Assembly: GCF_932526225.1 (NCBI RefSeq)
Contig: NC_064042.1
Location: 7,495,540-7,559,539, forward strand
DNA: 64,000 nt
Direction of reading: 5' to 3'
Source: Nematostella vectensis
Lineage: Eukaryota > Cnidaria > Anthozoa > Actiniaria > Edwardsiidae
The notes below the pieces were generated by a model, which made no database searches, was not told the DNA's origin, and saw nothing but the letters and a program-made list of their open reading frames with translations. Below are positions 37,101 through 47,400 of the stretch, piece after piece (position 1 is the first letter of the stretch; each line of letters begins with the position of its first letter). The position numbers were made by a program, and so were the translations under genes.

Positions 37101-37649
37101 TACGGCACCATAAGACACCTTTACGGCAACATAAGACACCTTTACGGCAACATAAGACACCTTTACGGCAACATAAGATATCTTTACGGCACCATAAGAC
37201 TTACAAGAACGGGACGGTGACACTCACCTGGGTAGAGTCTCCAGTAGAAACATCCTGTCGAGTACCTTGGTAAGGCGAGGAAAAACTCTCAAACAGCTGT
37301 CTAATTTGATAAACAGGGGGTACAAAAGTAAGTTTTTATAATATTAATGCACTTGTGACGATAGTTTACAGAAAAAAGGGATGTAAAACCTTTCCATAAG
37401 TTAGGAGAATTTACTACCTGACTGCTCGTCTGTATTTACAACGATAGATAAAAAACGATTCCCTAAACTGATTTTCTAAAAAACAAAAAAGCTAACTGGA
37501 CAATGCATTTCACAAAAAAATAATCAAAAAATACATAGAGATTGAACTTATAAAAAGGTTTCTTACTTTGTGAGCCTCTCGTAGTCATCTAGTAGCCCAT
37601 TTACTCTCTCTTTCGTATTTCTCCCGCGAATCGACTCACGGTCCGCCAT
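31123..37649 (-). CDS. MED4: Mediator complex subunit 4 (MED4)
   Basis: MED4 sits in the middle module of Mediator and helps link activators to RNA polymerase II. Minus-strand exons: 37649-37567, 37300-37228, 34144-34090, 33708-33599, 33036-32985, 32745-32659, 32158-32006, 31628-31543, 31242-31123. Together they make 819 nt (272 aa plus TGA); all borders are AG/GT and phases agree. Human MED4 is about 270 aa. Diagnostic matches are the central coiled coil ([14 protein letters not shown] through [12 protein letters not shown]), [34 protein letters not shown], the [19 protein letters not shown] motif and an acidic, Ser-rich end ([10 protein letters not shown]). The ATG at 37,649 follows no longer upstream frame and begins MADRES. 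Intron 2 (37,227-34,145) is swollen by a 21-bp array, a THAP-like pseudogene and a mariner-like element. The last exon has a CAGCAG tandem acceptor. Confidence 0.95.
33096..33362. repeat. About 42-bp minisatellite in a MED4 intron
   Basis: About six copies with GGATCATTGATTATGGATCA followed by CTCCACACACACAAAACACA. It sits in the intron between the MED4 exons at 33,708-33,599 and 33,036-32,985. Confidence 0.9.
34281..35360. mobile_element. Tc1/mariner-like non-autonomous element (1.08 kb)
   Basis: Ends are TA-CAGTTAAAGCTCTCGTAAG on the left and the inverted CAGTCAAAGCTCTCTAAGCG-TA on the right. The CAGT ends and flanking TA duplication are typical of Tc1/mariner. Further inverted blocks (CTTACGAGAGCTT) recur inside. 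A 72-codon open frame at 34,908-35,126 shows no transposase motif. Lies in MED4 intron 2. Confidence 0.7.
35515..35873 (-). pseudogene. Decayed THAP-like zinc-finger domain
   Basis: The minus-strand ATG at 35,873 reads [19 protein letters not shown] and continues to [13 protein letters not shown]. After a one-base frameshift near 35,695 it continues [13 protein letters not shown] and [16 protein letters not shown]. The C-x4-C start, FP-S motif, W, and SEHF-GG motif resemble THAP-type DNA-binding domains found in P-element-like and Harbinger-like transposon proteins. The expected Cys before SEHF is Phe, and the frame is broken, so it is probably dead. No transposase core follows. It lies inside MED4 intron 2 on the same strand. 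Confidence 0.5.
36412..37205. repeat. 21-bp minisatellite, about 37 copies, in MED4 intron 2
   Basis: The unit is about 21 bp, GACACCTTTACGGCAACATAA with variants (ACGGCACC, ACAGCAAC, TACCTCCAAC and GATATC). Variants cluster into longer duplicated blocks, for example around 36,655-36,800. As 21 is a multiple of three, three frames stay open over about 600-700 bp; these are not genes. The array ends about 23 bp beyond the exon 2 donor. Confidence 0.95.
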
Positions 37650-37909
37650 ATTGGAATGGATGAACGCAATGGCTGCTGGGTAATGTGAGAAAATAAAATA
37701 AATAAAACAGAATAAATTAAATATTAAATAAATAATAAAATATAATATAAAATTCTAACAAAACAAATCGCTTGCTTGACAGTGATTGTATCACTTGCAA
37801 AGCTTTTTTTATTGTCATTTCTACTTGTTTTTTGATCGCGGTGAATGCAGCGCCTGCATGCTGTACTAACTAGGCCAGCGGCACCCCCATTTTGATTGTT
37901 CGTTCCAAG
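37650..37909. promoter_or_regulatory. Short divergent promoter region between MED4 and TAF9
   Basis: The ATG codons of MED4 (37,649, minus) and TAF9 (37,910, plus) are 260 bp apart on opposite strands. The segment must therefore hold both promoters and 5' UTRs unless leader exons lie elsewhere. It is AT-rich in the middle. Both start codons are embedded in AAGATGGCGGC-like or ATATGGCGGAC contexts, resembling the YY1-type CAAGATGGC element common at housekeeping gene starts. No classical TATA box is assigned. Confidence 0.6.
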
Positions 37910-40600
37910 ATGGCGGCTTCTTCGAGTCAAGCAAACACAAACACATCTCAGACCGTGCCCGATGGAAATACCCCGGCGCGGAGTACGCCAAAAGATGCAC
38001 TCGTCATGGCTGCCATCCTCAAAGAGATGGGAATCAGTGATTACGAACCGAGAGTCGTGAATCAAATGCTAGAGTTCACATATCGTAAGTTTGTTGAGTG
38101 TGTCTAGTCTCATAAAATAAGAGATTAATAACTTTAGTATGTTCAAATGTGTTGCATATAGAATAGATATGTAATCAATGTGCGATATCCGAGATATATC
38201 ACGTACTTTCATCATCTTGTTTTATGTTTTGATGTTTTTAATTTCGTGGCTTAAAAGACTATTGTGTTGAGTGCTCCCTTTTAGCAGCTTTGCGCCGTCA
38301 ATAGAGATTACCAGGCATTGTTACTCTTTGCTATCTTCTCTGCTTGCCCCTGATTTTAACACAGGTGATGAGCTAAAACCCTATGGTGTTTTCACTTCTA
38401 CAGGCTACATCACCACTGTACTTGATGATGCTAAGGTGTACTCAAGTCATGCAAACAAGAAAGAGATTGATGCTGATGACGTTCGACTTGCCATCCAATC
38501 ACGTCTGGACCACTCATACACCAACCCACCACCGCGAGATGTAAGTTGTATGTGTCTCAGGCACATTATGGATTCCTAAGACACTTTACATGATCTCCCC
38601 AATCTTACTGTACTAGATCTTAACAATTTGGAACTGACCCATATTTCGTCGAATATCACATCCTCTGATACACTCCACATGAAAGCAGGAGTGATTTTGC
38701 ATAATTTCTCAAACTACTACTCCAGAGGAGTATCACTCCTGTCAGATATACACATGCTGTCTTATGGCCCTTTGTCATGACAGCTTTTCATACTTCTGGG
38801 TCCACCCACAGGCTCACCAACCTCTCAGTCAGTCTTCAGTCAATCCCAGTAACTAGCTCGAATATTTTCACCATTGATCACCTCCTGTATAATTGTCCTG
38901 GGATTGACTGGAGACTGACTGAGAGGTTGGTATGCCTGTGGTCCACGCCTCCCCCCCTTGAACCCCTACAAGCATTTCCCTATCTTATTCTTGTCTGTTT
39001 TACTGTTTTTCAACTGTGGTTTATGCATATTCCAGTTCTTGATTGAGATTGCCAGACAGAAAAACAGGACACCACTTCCTCAGCTCCAGCCCAAAAGCGG
39101 ACTACGTCTCCCTCCTGACCGCTATTGCCTGACAGGAACAAATTACAAATTAAAAGCACAGAAAAAGGTTAGTGTTAATAACCTATGTCATGCTCATAAT
39201 CAATGAGTAAAAGCGTCTACCACTTACTGGACTAGAGTCCATTAAACGTTAGAGAACAGTACCATAGTATTACCTGAGATAAAGAATAGTGAAGAGAACC
39301 AGAACATTTGCTTCAAATCTGCTGCTTGTAAGTAGATTCCCAAGAGGAGAAAGTGCAAAAGTGCTATTCAGGGTTAATATACCTTAGCTTGGGGTACTTT
39401 TTAGCTTGATTGATTATAGAACCCACGAATATGATCTGAAATCCACATGTTCATGCCCCGACATGTTTGATACATATAATGCTCCCCTTAAAAGATCCTT
39501 TATTCGCTCTGACGTACCTTGTCAATGGTATTAATAAAAAAACCTGTTTCCCCCTCTTTCTGAGTAGTAGTAGTAAGTGTGGTCCAACTATACCATGTTT
39601 TTTTTAGCAGACAATTCGGCCTGCACCTATAACCAGCAGGGTCCCATCCCTCTCTTCATCAATATCAGTCGGCACAGGTATCAAACCAGCTCAAGTAGTA
39701 ATCCGCACTCCCTCTACCTCGACACCCATCTCTACCTCGACACCCATAGTAGCCACACTTCCTAGGACAGTTGCTATGGTAACACAGACAGCAACCCCCA
39801 TCATTGCTGGGCAGACCTTAAGTCTGGTTACGGACGTGAAAAAGGAACCAGTTGTTGGCGTATCAACAAATCCACAGACCCTTACACAGGGGAAGGTTGG
39901 TCTTGTATGTTAATCACTTTAGTTTTAGCAGCTGTTAAAGCAATCTTAGCCTGTGCATAGCGGACATTTTCAGAGGAGTTCTTTGCACCCAGTTCTTTAT
40001 TTTAATAAAAGGAGTATAAATGAAATAAGCAACCAAAAATAAATATATAAAAACTATAAACTAAAATTGAGGAATTTGATCACAAACCACAATATATCCC
40101 TTGCTATGTTAAAAAGACATGTTTTCTTTTTTGAGAAGCCTAGGAAACTGTTGTCTCATTATCATTCTGATTTATATGGGATCAATCAATGGAGTAGTAA
40201 TCTTTCCAAGTAGTTAAGCTTTAAAAATTCTGTTTATCATGTTTTTCAATCTACCTTCTATATATTGTTTTCAACTGTAATCATGTCATAAGAGTTTAAT
40301 CTTTTCTATTTACTAAATTGGTGTACATCATGGTGTACAAGAGTTTAATATTATCTTAGCATATTAACTATGTAAATCATTTCCTAGGTAACAATAGCAG
40401 AGAGTTCTCCAGCACAACCCAAACAAGCCACGCAGGTCACAGCAACAACCACAGCTAAAGGTGCTAGCAACACTGGTAACCCAGCATCCATGGTGACTAT
40501 CTCCGCTCTGCCGAGTATGGATGAGACCCTTGCAAGCGCCCATCAACCCCTTATAACACCACTTAAGAGAAAACTTGATGAGGATGATTATGATGTCTAG
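37910..40600 (+). CDS. TAF9: Transcription initiation factor TFIID subunit 9 (TAF9)
   Basis: TAF9 is a histone-fold subunit of TFIID and SAGA that pairs with TAF6 (or TAF6L) and contacts activation domains. Exons: 37910-38084, 38404-38540, 39036-39167, 39608-39895, 40388-40600. Together 945 nt, 314 aa plus TAG; splice sites and phases agree. Residues of about 25-95 form the histone fold ([20 protein letters not shown], then [20 protein letters not shown] and [11 protein letters not shown]). The conserved [20 protein letters not shown] and [18 protein letters not shown] follow. The rest is a Thr/Ser/Val-rich low-complexity tail ending [11 protein letters not shown], like the acidic KRKREDDDDD end of vertebrate TAF9. 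It is somewhat longer than human TAF9 (264 aa). It is head to head with MED4 and tail to tail with the coiled-coil gene at 41,923. Intron 2 contains a strong hairpin. Confidence 0.97.
38806..38941 (+). other. Long hairpin in TAF9 intron 2
   Basis: Arms 38,806-38,849 and 38,898-38,941 are reverse complements at 41 of 44 positions, with a 48-nt loop. The left arm starts CCACAGGCTCACCAACCTCT. On the sense RNA one of the three mismatches is a G:U pair. No transposon signature or target duplication is evident. Confidence 0.8.
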
Positions 40601-40755
40601 TAAGATGTAGTCTCTCAAACAATGTTGCTTGGATATAATTTGGTGATAATACACATATTATATTGTACATTGTTAACGTTTTACACACACGCACAAAACA
40701 AATGTCCCAATGTACTGTAATAATTGTAGCTAGTATTGTATAATCGCATATATAA

Positions 40756-40761
40756 AATAAA
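40756..40761 (+). terminator. Putative TAF9 poly(A) signal
   Basis: AATAAA 155 bp after the TAF9 stop, in AT-rich DNA. Its use is inferred. Confidence 0.6.
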
Positions 40762-41705
40762 TAGTACCCTGTTTACTCAGAGAAGGTTTTGCTTACTGTA
40801 TTTATCGGACTTACCACCATAAAATCCAAGGACAAAAAAGTGTTTTTTTCCAAATTAAATAGACTTATTCAAATGAGGTCCTATTGTTGGGAACCCAGGG
40901 CTTCGAGGTCTTAGGTGTAAGTACAAGAGGAACAAGGCGGGTGTAGAGGGTAGGGGGTGGGTGAGGAGAGAATGGAGCACGAAGACGTCTTCTTTTTCCT
41001 TTCTCTTCCCTCCTGTCCCATTCCCTCTCCACCACCTTGTTCTAGTGCCTCATTACACTGACCTCTGGGTGCCTGAGGATACACTGTAGTTCTTTATGTG
41101 TGTCATGAAGTAAATAAGTCAATAGGCATAATTGAACTTGAGAGTATGTTTGAGATGCTGTTGTATCCATTGTCTTTCGGACACAGGGTTTTTGTCATTT
41201 TTGAGCTACTTTTGTTGCGAATTGGGTCAATGCCACATTGATCTCAAGGAAGCAACACCATTTTTTACCTCAAATATCTACTTAATATTTTATTAAAACT
41301 AATATATACAAGTCAACACAGTTGAAAAGTATATTATAGAGTACAAATAAACATTTTTTGTACATGTATTAAAAATCACTCTGAGTCATTTGTGGCAATA
41401 TGCATAAGAAAGAATTCTCGTCGATGATAAAGCTATCTTTGTTTAACCATAATGGTGATGTATTAGGAGTATTGCTTGAGGAACCAGTGTACTTTGTGGG
41501 CCATTTAAAAGGTCACTACTGCAGAAGTAATGACCTTTGGGAGTGCCAGCAAAGTAAGCTGGATCCTCGAGCATGATTAGGAGTGTGATGTAGAAACCAT
41601 TTTCTATATGTATATACTGTATCTTGTACTATTGTGACATTACTTCCAACCATATTGTTTGAGAATATGATACAGCTGGTATCTTGTATCCTAAATCTTT
41701 TCAGT
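40762..41705. other. Convergent intergenic region
   Basis: Between the TAF9 poly(A) signal and the 3' end of the minus-strand coiled-coil gene. The 3' UTR of the latter probably falls here: TTTATT, the complement of AATAAA, occurs near 41,288. No gene seen. Confidence 0.4.
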
Positions 41706-41706
41706 A

Positions 41707-41920
41707 TGATTGACATTTCAGTGTGACTGGCATTTCAGTATGATTGACATTTCAGTATGACTGGCATTTTAGTATGATTGACATTTCAGTATGATTGATA
41801 TTTTAGTATGACTGGCATTTCAGTATGATTGACGTTTCGGTATGATTGACATTTCAGTATGATCGACATTACAGTATGACTGGCATTTCAGTATGATTGA
41901 CATTTCAGTATGATTGATAT
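41707..41920. repeat. 17-bp minisatellite next to a stop codon
   Basis: About 12 copies of CATTTCAGTATGATTGA and variants (GACTGG, GATATT). The array ends at the stop codon of the coiled-coil gene (TGA, complement of 41,923-41,925). It would therefore form the start of that gene's 3' UTR. Confidence 0.9.
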
Positions 41921-41922
41921 CA

Positions 41923-44481
41923 TCAATCATACTGGTAGCCCTCAATATGCTTAATGTGCCGTGCAGTTGTTCTCTTGGAGTTGACAGCTGCAATGGTTCG
42001 TGCGCTCTCTATTGTTAACAGTTTTGTATTTGGGGGTTTCATTGTGGCCTCAGCGACTCTCAGTAGTTGCTGCTTAGTCATGGTACTTGATAGAGAAGGA
42101 CTCTTCTCATCTGACTGTTTGGCTCTTGCTTGTACAACCTTGTCTGCAACAGAGTCACGGATGATGTTGGTAATCTGCATTAATGCCAGATACCCAGTGA
42201 TCTGTGATAAGCGCATAACATTCACAGAATCCTCAGAGTCTTGAATGTGCTCAACAGACTCTGCAAACAGTCTGCGTCTCATTCTCTCTGATGCCAGTGG
42301 GCAGATGTTATCAATGGCTTCTGTGAACTCTATATCAGTCATAAATCCTGGTCTATGTCCCGGATGTGACAGCAGTTTGACCTCCATGTCTTGAAAGCGT
42401 GGTTCCCTGTATTTGAGGATGATGTAAAGAAGGTACTCTGAGACAAGCTGGTTGGAGATTTTATTCTCGCTAAAAGATGTGTAACCCATGGTGAACTGCT
42501 CAAGGTCTTCCTCGTGCATAAAAGGGTAGACGCACTGAGCAAACGTACGGATGTCTTCAACTGCCGCCCAGTCTACCAACTCAATGACATAGTTGATCAA
42601 GAGAACATACCGAATCACTACCGGGTCTAGACTTCCACACATTGCTTGGGCAAAGAGCTCTATGCTTCGACATTCCTGGGCATACTTCACCACACCTGAT
42701 ATGAAGTCATGCATTGCTAAGTATGCAACATTAGGCACAATATACCGGTCCTGGAAAAAAGTATGCATAGTCTCCAGAATAGACACAACATGCTCTTCTT
42801 CCATTGCATAATCATCCTGCCAAATCAGAGTGGAATAAAACTGGGTTATGATTGACAGCACTCGCTCTTTGCTTATTGGCCGTGGCAGCAGTCTACGCAC
42901 ATCAGTCCTAGCTGCTAGGTCATCCCACAACCTCTTGTAAGAAGTTGTCAATCGCTGCTGTGCTCTTACAACATGCTCATCCCCGTATGAGGGGGTGGCC
43001 GATCCTGAAGCTGACATGAGACGCATACTGTCTGGGGTGCCAGGAGCAGATATGGGCCTCTTATCGCCTTGTAGTATATGAACAGCTGGTCTCAGAATCT
43101 TGATGTGCGTTGAGTTGTGAGGAAGCGATATGATCTTCTCATCTACCACTTTGTGAGGGCACAAAAGAGTGGACTCTCCACAGCTAGGGCAAAACTTGGC
43201 GTCTTTGAACTCATGAAAGTTCTTTCCATGATTGCATGAGTAGTACATCATAGCAGCATACTTACTCAAGATACGTTCATGAGGAATAAATGGGTCAGCC
43301 TGACCAGGAGTGCTCATTATCTTCACAAAATCAATATCATCATCATCATCATCATCTGATTTCGCAGCTGCTTCGGGTCTCTTATCAAGAAAGCTTGTTC
43401 GTCTTTTTGGCATCTCGTCTCTCATCTCGTGCTCTGCATCTTGATGACTAAGTTGATCCTCCAGAGCAGACTTGTGAACTTCTATAAGTTGTAGCTCCTT
43501 CTTTATATCAGCTATGCTCTTCTTGTAGCGATTTTCCATATCCTGCTGTGCTTTAAGGTATCTTTTCATCTCTTCACTCTCATCATCCCACTTTTGAGTA
43601 AAGTTTGTTTGACTCTGTCCTGGCTCAAGCTCATTGTTGTTATCAGGCTTTACTTTATTCTCTTCTAGGAAAGTGTCATATTCCTCAATTATAACATTTT
43701 CCATCTCTAGAAGCTGTTGCTCTAATTGCTTTGCTGAGGCAATCTCTTGGACCATTTGAGCCCGTTTCGTTAGCTTTACTGGTTTGTGTGGTCTTTTCAC
43801 AAAAACTGTAGAATCATTAAAAGCTTCTTCCAAATCATCATAGCCGTCTTTGTAGCGCCGAAGGAATTTAACCATTTTCTCGCATTTCTCTAACTGGTCT
43901 TTGAGATTTGTGATGCGTTTCTCATACCTTTCCTTGGTCAGTGCGTGAGATCTCTGCTCCTGCTCCAAATCCAATCGAATTTTATTCATTTCCAAATCAG
44001 AATTTTGTAGCTCCATCTTCAAGTTGAAAATTTCATCTTCATTTTCTCTAACTTTCTGGGTGAGCTGACTGACTTGTTCTTTTGCTGCGTTTAGTTCTAC
44101 CTGAGTTGATTCCATGTTCTTACGAAGTCTCTCAATATCTTCTTGCAAATCATCCGCTCTCTTGTCCCTCTCTTCGTAAACACGGTTTACCAAGACGAAA
44201 TATGGGATCCTCTGTAGGATTGGAGTCCTGTTTCTCCCCTTTTTGGGCGGGATGGTGGTGTATTCTTGGCTATGTACTGCTTCGTACAGCTCGTCACGTA
44301 ACATAGACATGATCTTGCGGTAAACACCTAGCTGAGGAAGGATCTCATCGAGTACGTTGAAGCAAATTGGCATTCTCTCGTCGCACGGCCCCTTCTTCCT
44401 GTTAGCGACGTCTTCTAGTAGCAAAACCTCGTATTTAGTTGAGGGGGATCTCGAAGACAAAACTCTCCTTTCGTGGTCCAT
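41923..44481 (-). CDS. Intronless 852-aa coiled-coil protein, possible TSNAXIP1-N family
   Basis: A single uninterrupted frame with ATG at 44,481. The N-terminal block, about residues 15-125 (LLLEDVANRKKGPCDERMPI, VLDEILPQLGVYRKIMSMLR, IPYFVLVNRVYEERD), looks like the N-terminal domain of translin-associated factor X-interacting protein 1 and related sperm/cilium proteins; this is from memory and moderate at best. Residues of about 115-230 and 300-350 are heptad-rich coiled coil. An acidic run (DDDDDDD) lies near 377. A Cys/His cluster at about 413-440 (SCNHGKNFHEFKDAKFCPSC, then LLCPH) could bind zinc. The C-terminal half is helical and unassigned. I infer an axonemal or centrosomal role from the family only. 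Lack of introns among intron-rich neighbours suggests retroposition or intron loss. Confidence 0.85.
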   Translation of the reverse strand: MDHERRVLSSRSPSTKYEVLLLEDVANRKKGPCDERMPICFNVLDEILPQLGVYRKIMSMLRDELYEAVHSQEYTTIPPKKGRNRTPILQRIPYFVLVNRVYEERDKRADDLQEDIERLRKNMESTQVELNAAKEQVSQLTQKVRENEDEIFNLKMELQNSDLEMNKIRLDLEQEQRSHALTKERYEKRITNLKDQLEKCEKMVKFLRRYKDGYDDLEEAFNDSTVFVKRPHKPVKLTKRAQMVQEIASAKQLEQQLLEMENVIIEEYDTFLEENKVKPDNNNELEPGQSQTNFTQKWDDESEEMKRYLKAQQDMENRYKKSIADIKKELQLIEVHKSALEDQLSHQDAEHEMRDEMPKRRTSFLDKRPEAAAKSDDDDDDDIDFVKIMSTPGQADPFIPHERILSKYAAMMYYSCNHGKNFHEFKDAKFCPSCGESTLLCPHKVVDEKIISLPHNSTHIKILRPAVHILQGDKRPISAPGTPDSMRLMSASGSATPSYGDEHVVRAQQRLTTSYKRLWDDLAARTDVRRLLPRPISKERVLSIITQFYSTLIWQDDYAMEEEHVVSILETMHTFFQDRYIVPNVAYLAMHDFISGVVKYAQECRSIELFAQAMCGSLDPVVIRYVLLINYVIELVDWAAVEDIRTFAQCVYPFMHEEDLEQFTMGYTSFSENKISNQLVSEYLLYIILKYREPRFQDMEVKLLSHPGHRPGFMTDIEFTEAIDNICPLASERMRRRLFAESVEHIQDSEDSVNVMRLSQITGYLALMQITNIIRDSVADKVVQARAKQSDEKSPSLSSTMTKQQLLRVAEATMKPPNTKLLTIESARTIAAVNSKRTTARHIKHIEGYQYD

Positions 44482-45881
44482 TTTCCCTTCTTACGCAAAC
44501 TCAACAATATGTAGTAAACTTTTAAAAGTAATTTCGTTGGCTAGAACTTGTTCCGAGGGCTATGTTACTGCAACATTCTATGTTTTTTCTTAATTATTTT
44601 GACTTGTTCATTTGGTAACAGCCGCCATGTTTGTTTTCTGTTGCTAAGAAAGCTACCAAGCCACAGGTAACCCAAAAATAAATGTGAAAGCAAGTGAACA
44701 ATATCATGGCCAATAACTCAAAAATTATAGATTGACAAAAAAGCTGTGATAATTGAGATGATACACACTCCTTCTTTCCCTGTAAGCTTATTTTCACATT
44801 TTCCCGTATTTTTAATTTCTTGTTTGAAATTGGTCACGGTAGACCTTCGTTTCCATCACCCAGGTTGCCCTTGGTCGTGAGAGAACTGGGAACTAGTCTA
44901 CGCTCGGTTACGAACTTATCACCCGAACGACGGTGAGTTCCGAACCTTTTCCCGAACAATTCGCTGAACCAAAGACTGCCAAAAATACAAGTAACGTTCA
45001 CATGAAGACATAAATCATCGCTAGAACAACCCATATGGATACGTTTTTCTAGGAGTGGTTTAATATTAACAGCACTGGCTTGATAGTCTTGGATTTACGA
45101 AAAAGGGCTGTCTGAGTTATGGAACCGAGCACATTGTTTACAGCAGGCCTCGTTTCCATAACTCATATTGACCTTCTCACTTACTTTTTCTGATACTTAT
45201 AAGGGCTTGAAATTATAAAGATTAGTCTATTTATCTAGGTATTTTTTTAGATTTACTGTTAATTTCGAAATTCACAACAGCTGAAACTGACCCACATCTC
45301 TAATTTAAAACTCAAAATTAATTCCATTTTTTTATGTCATTAAGTTATATACAAAAGGGGTTAACTTAATGTACAGCTGCCTGTCGTACAACCTAAAAAA
45401 TACCTCTGTTGGAAAAAAAACTACAAACTTAAACTACAAACCCCAATAAATACCAATAATTTTATTAAAACCTAATTCTAAGCAAATTGAGGAGTGTGCT
45501 TTTTTGCTGTCTTGAAAATTACAATATGGATAACATATCATATCTCATCAAAGCTTTATTTGTTCGTGCATTCTGAGACCCTAAAAAATAATGCAGCTCT
45601 GAAAAAAATGTAGTTTGCTTAAAGCCCTAAATAATACCAACTGCATATTTACCTGTGATAACAGTTTTATTAGATGACCCACAGGGGTTTCGGAAAAAAA
45701 TGTGGCAACATTTTATTGCTATTTTTCTCAAATTCTTTGTTCTTTTGTTTGTAAAGTGAAGGTTGATGAAGGGGCATATGCATGTACCTGTATCAAAAAG
45801 ACACTCATCCTTATCATTTAGTTACCATTGTCCTGCAGCAAAAACATGCAGTTTTATCATAATATCATGTTCTCTATTACC

Positions 45882-45982
45882 CTGGCTCCAGAGACTTGAA
45901 CGGCTATCTATTTAGTGGCCAGCAAGCTTGAGCTTTTGCGGGCCACTAAATAGAGAGACGTCGAGGTTCTGGAACCAGGGTG
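45882..45982. other. Foldback element inside the inverted-repeat spacer
   Basis: ACCCTGGCTCCAGA near 45,882 is mirrored by TCTGGAACCAGGGT at about 45,969-45,982. Inside them CTATTTAGTGGCC and GGCCACTAAATAG pair perfectly. About 100 bp in total; probably a small MITE. Confidence 0.65.
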
Positions 45983-46984
45983 GTTCCCTATATATCTTAT
46001 TGGTGATTTTCAGTGGTGAACCAATCAGAAGAAGCAAGAACAATAGCTGCTAGTTGTCTGATAATATTACAAGGTTCCCCACATAAAATTTACCTTAAGC
46101 TGTATCGTACATAATAATTAACCCTATAACCAAAGTTAAATTTTTGGAATCATGTTGTGTTATGTGTATCTTATAGTATAATTTTTTGTTTTAGCTAATA
46201 AAATTTCTAGAATTAGGACCGTAGCAGGGGGTGGGGGTTTAAAATGATTAGTGCATTAGTAGAGCACTCTCTTATGGTTCCAAAATGCATATGGGGCGAT
46301 ACTATGCCTTGCATCTCGAGCACTGGGTATAGGCTTATTTCTGTTGTTTGGGAGCCGACAAACACAGTACACTTTTTTCTGAGTGTATAACCTAGTAAGC
46401 CTGGATCTTAAGATTGTCATAAGTGGGAACTGACACATTTTGAGTTCCTCTAGGCAAGCAACATAGTGCTGCCTACATACCTTGTTTAGTACTCCAGTTT
46501 CACTGGGTCATCCCCGATGCACAAAGATGTGGCACTTGCAAGGGCAAACAAGCTAAAATCTTAATTTACTGGTAAAACTAGAAAGACTACATACAAGCTG
46601 AAAAAAAACTAGATGGTAAGCATAGGCATGGTGTAGACAAGCTACATGCTGTATGTCTCTTTGTTTTGTTTTTCTCCAACAAATATTGCTAAACTTGGAA
46701 CGTCAGTGCGACTCCACGAGGCATATAACATACTTTTTCAAACTTGTGTTTACTTCCCATTTGGATCTGTACATTATACTGATGTAATGTTCTGGGCTTT
46801 TGTATGAAGTGTAATAAAAAAAATTGTAAACATTAATTATATGTATATATACTTTAAGATAGAATATCATAACAACAATAAAAAGACTTCCAAGAACACA
46901 ACGTTTAATGTGTTATACAATGTATATAATATACATATAGCTCTGGGGGGAATCCTATGTTTGGTAGCCTATGTTTGGGTATAG

Positions 46985-47400
46985 GGGTACCGCTGGGGGG
47001 TTTTGAAGCCTGACCCTGTTTAGGACAAAAATTCTGAAAAACCATACCCTGTCTAGGCCAACACCCTTGATTTTAGGACCCTGTTTCAGGACAACACCCT
47101 TAATTTTAGGACCCTGTTAGCATGTGAGAGAAAGCAAGGCAATCAGATGGCGGCAGAGTCAGTGGTTTAGCAAGGCAACCAAATTAGTACCCTGTTTAGG
47201 GCAGCCTTGTTTAAAATTATGTACCCTGTTCAGGACAAAGAGGCCTGAAATATATACCCTGTTCAGGTCAGAGAGGCCTCAAATGTATACCCTGTTTATG
47301 ACAGAGAGGTCAATAACCATACCCTGTCCGGCGGAACGTCCCTGTATAGCCCATATAAGGGAGTACCTCCCCCCCCCCCCCCCCCGGGACATATAGCATA
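46985..47400. repeat. Degenerate ACCCTGTTTAGGACA repeat
   Basis: Loose tandem copies with ACCCTGTTTAGGACA, AGAGGCCTGAAATATATACC and similar blocks of 30-45 bp, ending in a 17-base C run at about 47,371-47,387. Located in the spacer of the large inverted repeat. No coding potential recognised. Confidence 0.6.

Noticed and set aside
36534-37273. Three overlapping long ORFs (up to 232 codons) on both strands
   Set aside because: Products of the 21-bp minisatellite in MED4 intron 2; purely repetitive composition.
42339-42811. ORFs opposite or overlapping the 852-aa gene
   Set aside because: Shadow frames of the coiled-coil CDS with no independent signature.
45882-45982. Hairpin as a microRNA gene
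   Set aside because: Arms are about 50 bp with many mismatches outside a perfect 13-bp core, and it sits in repeat-rich DNA, so a MITE is more likely.
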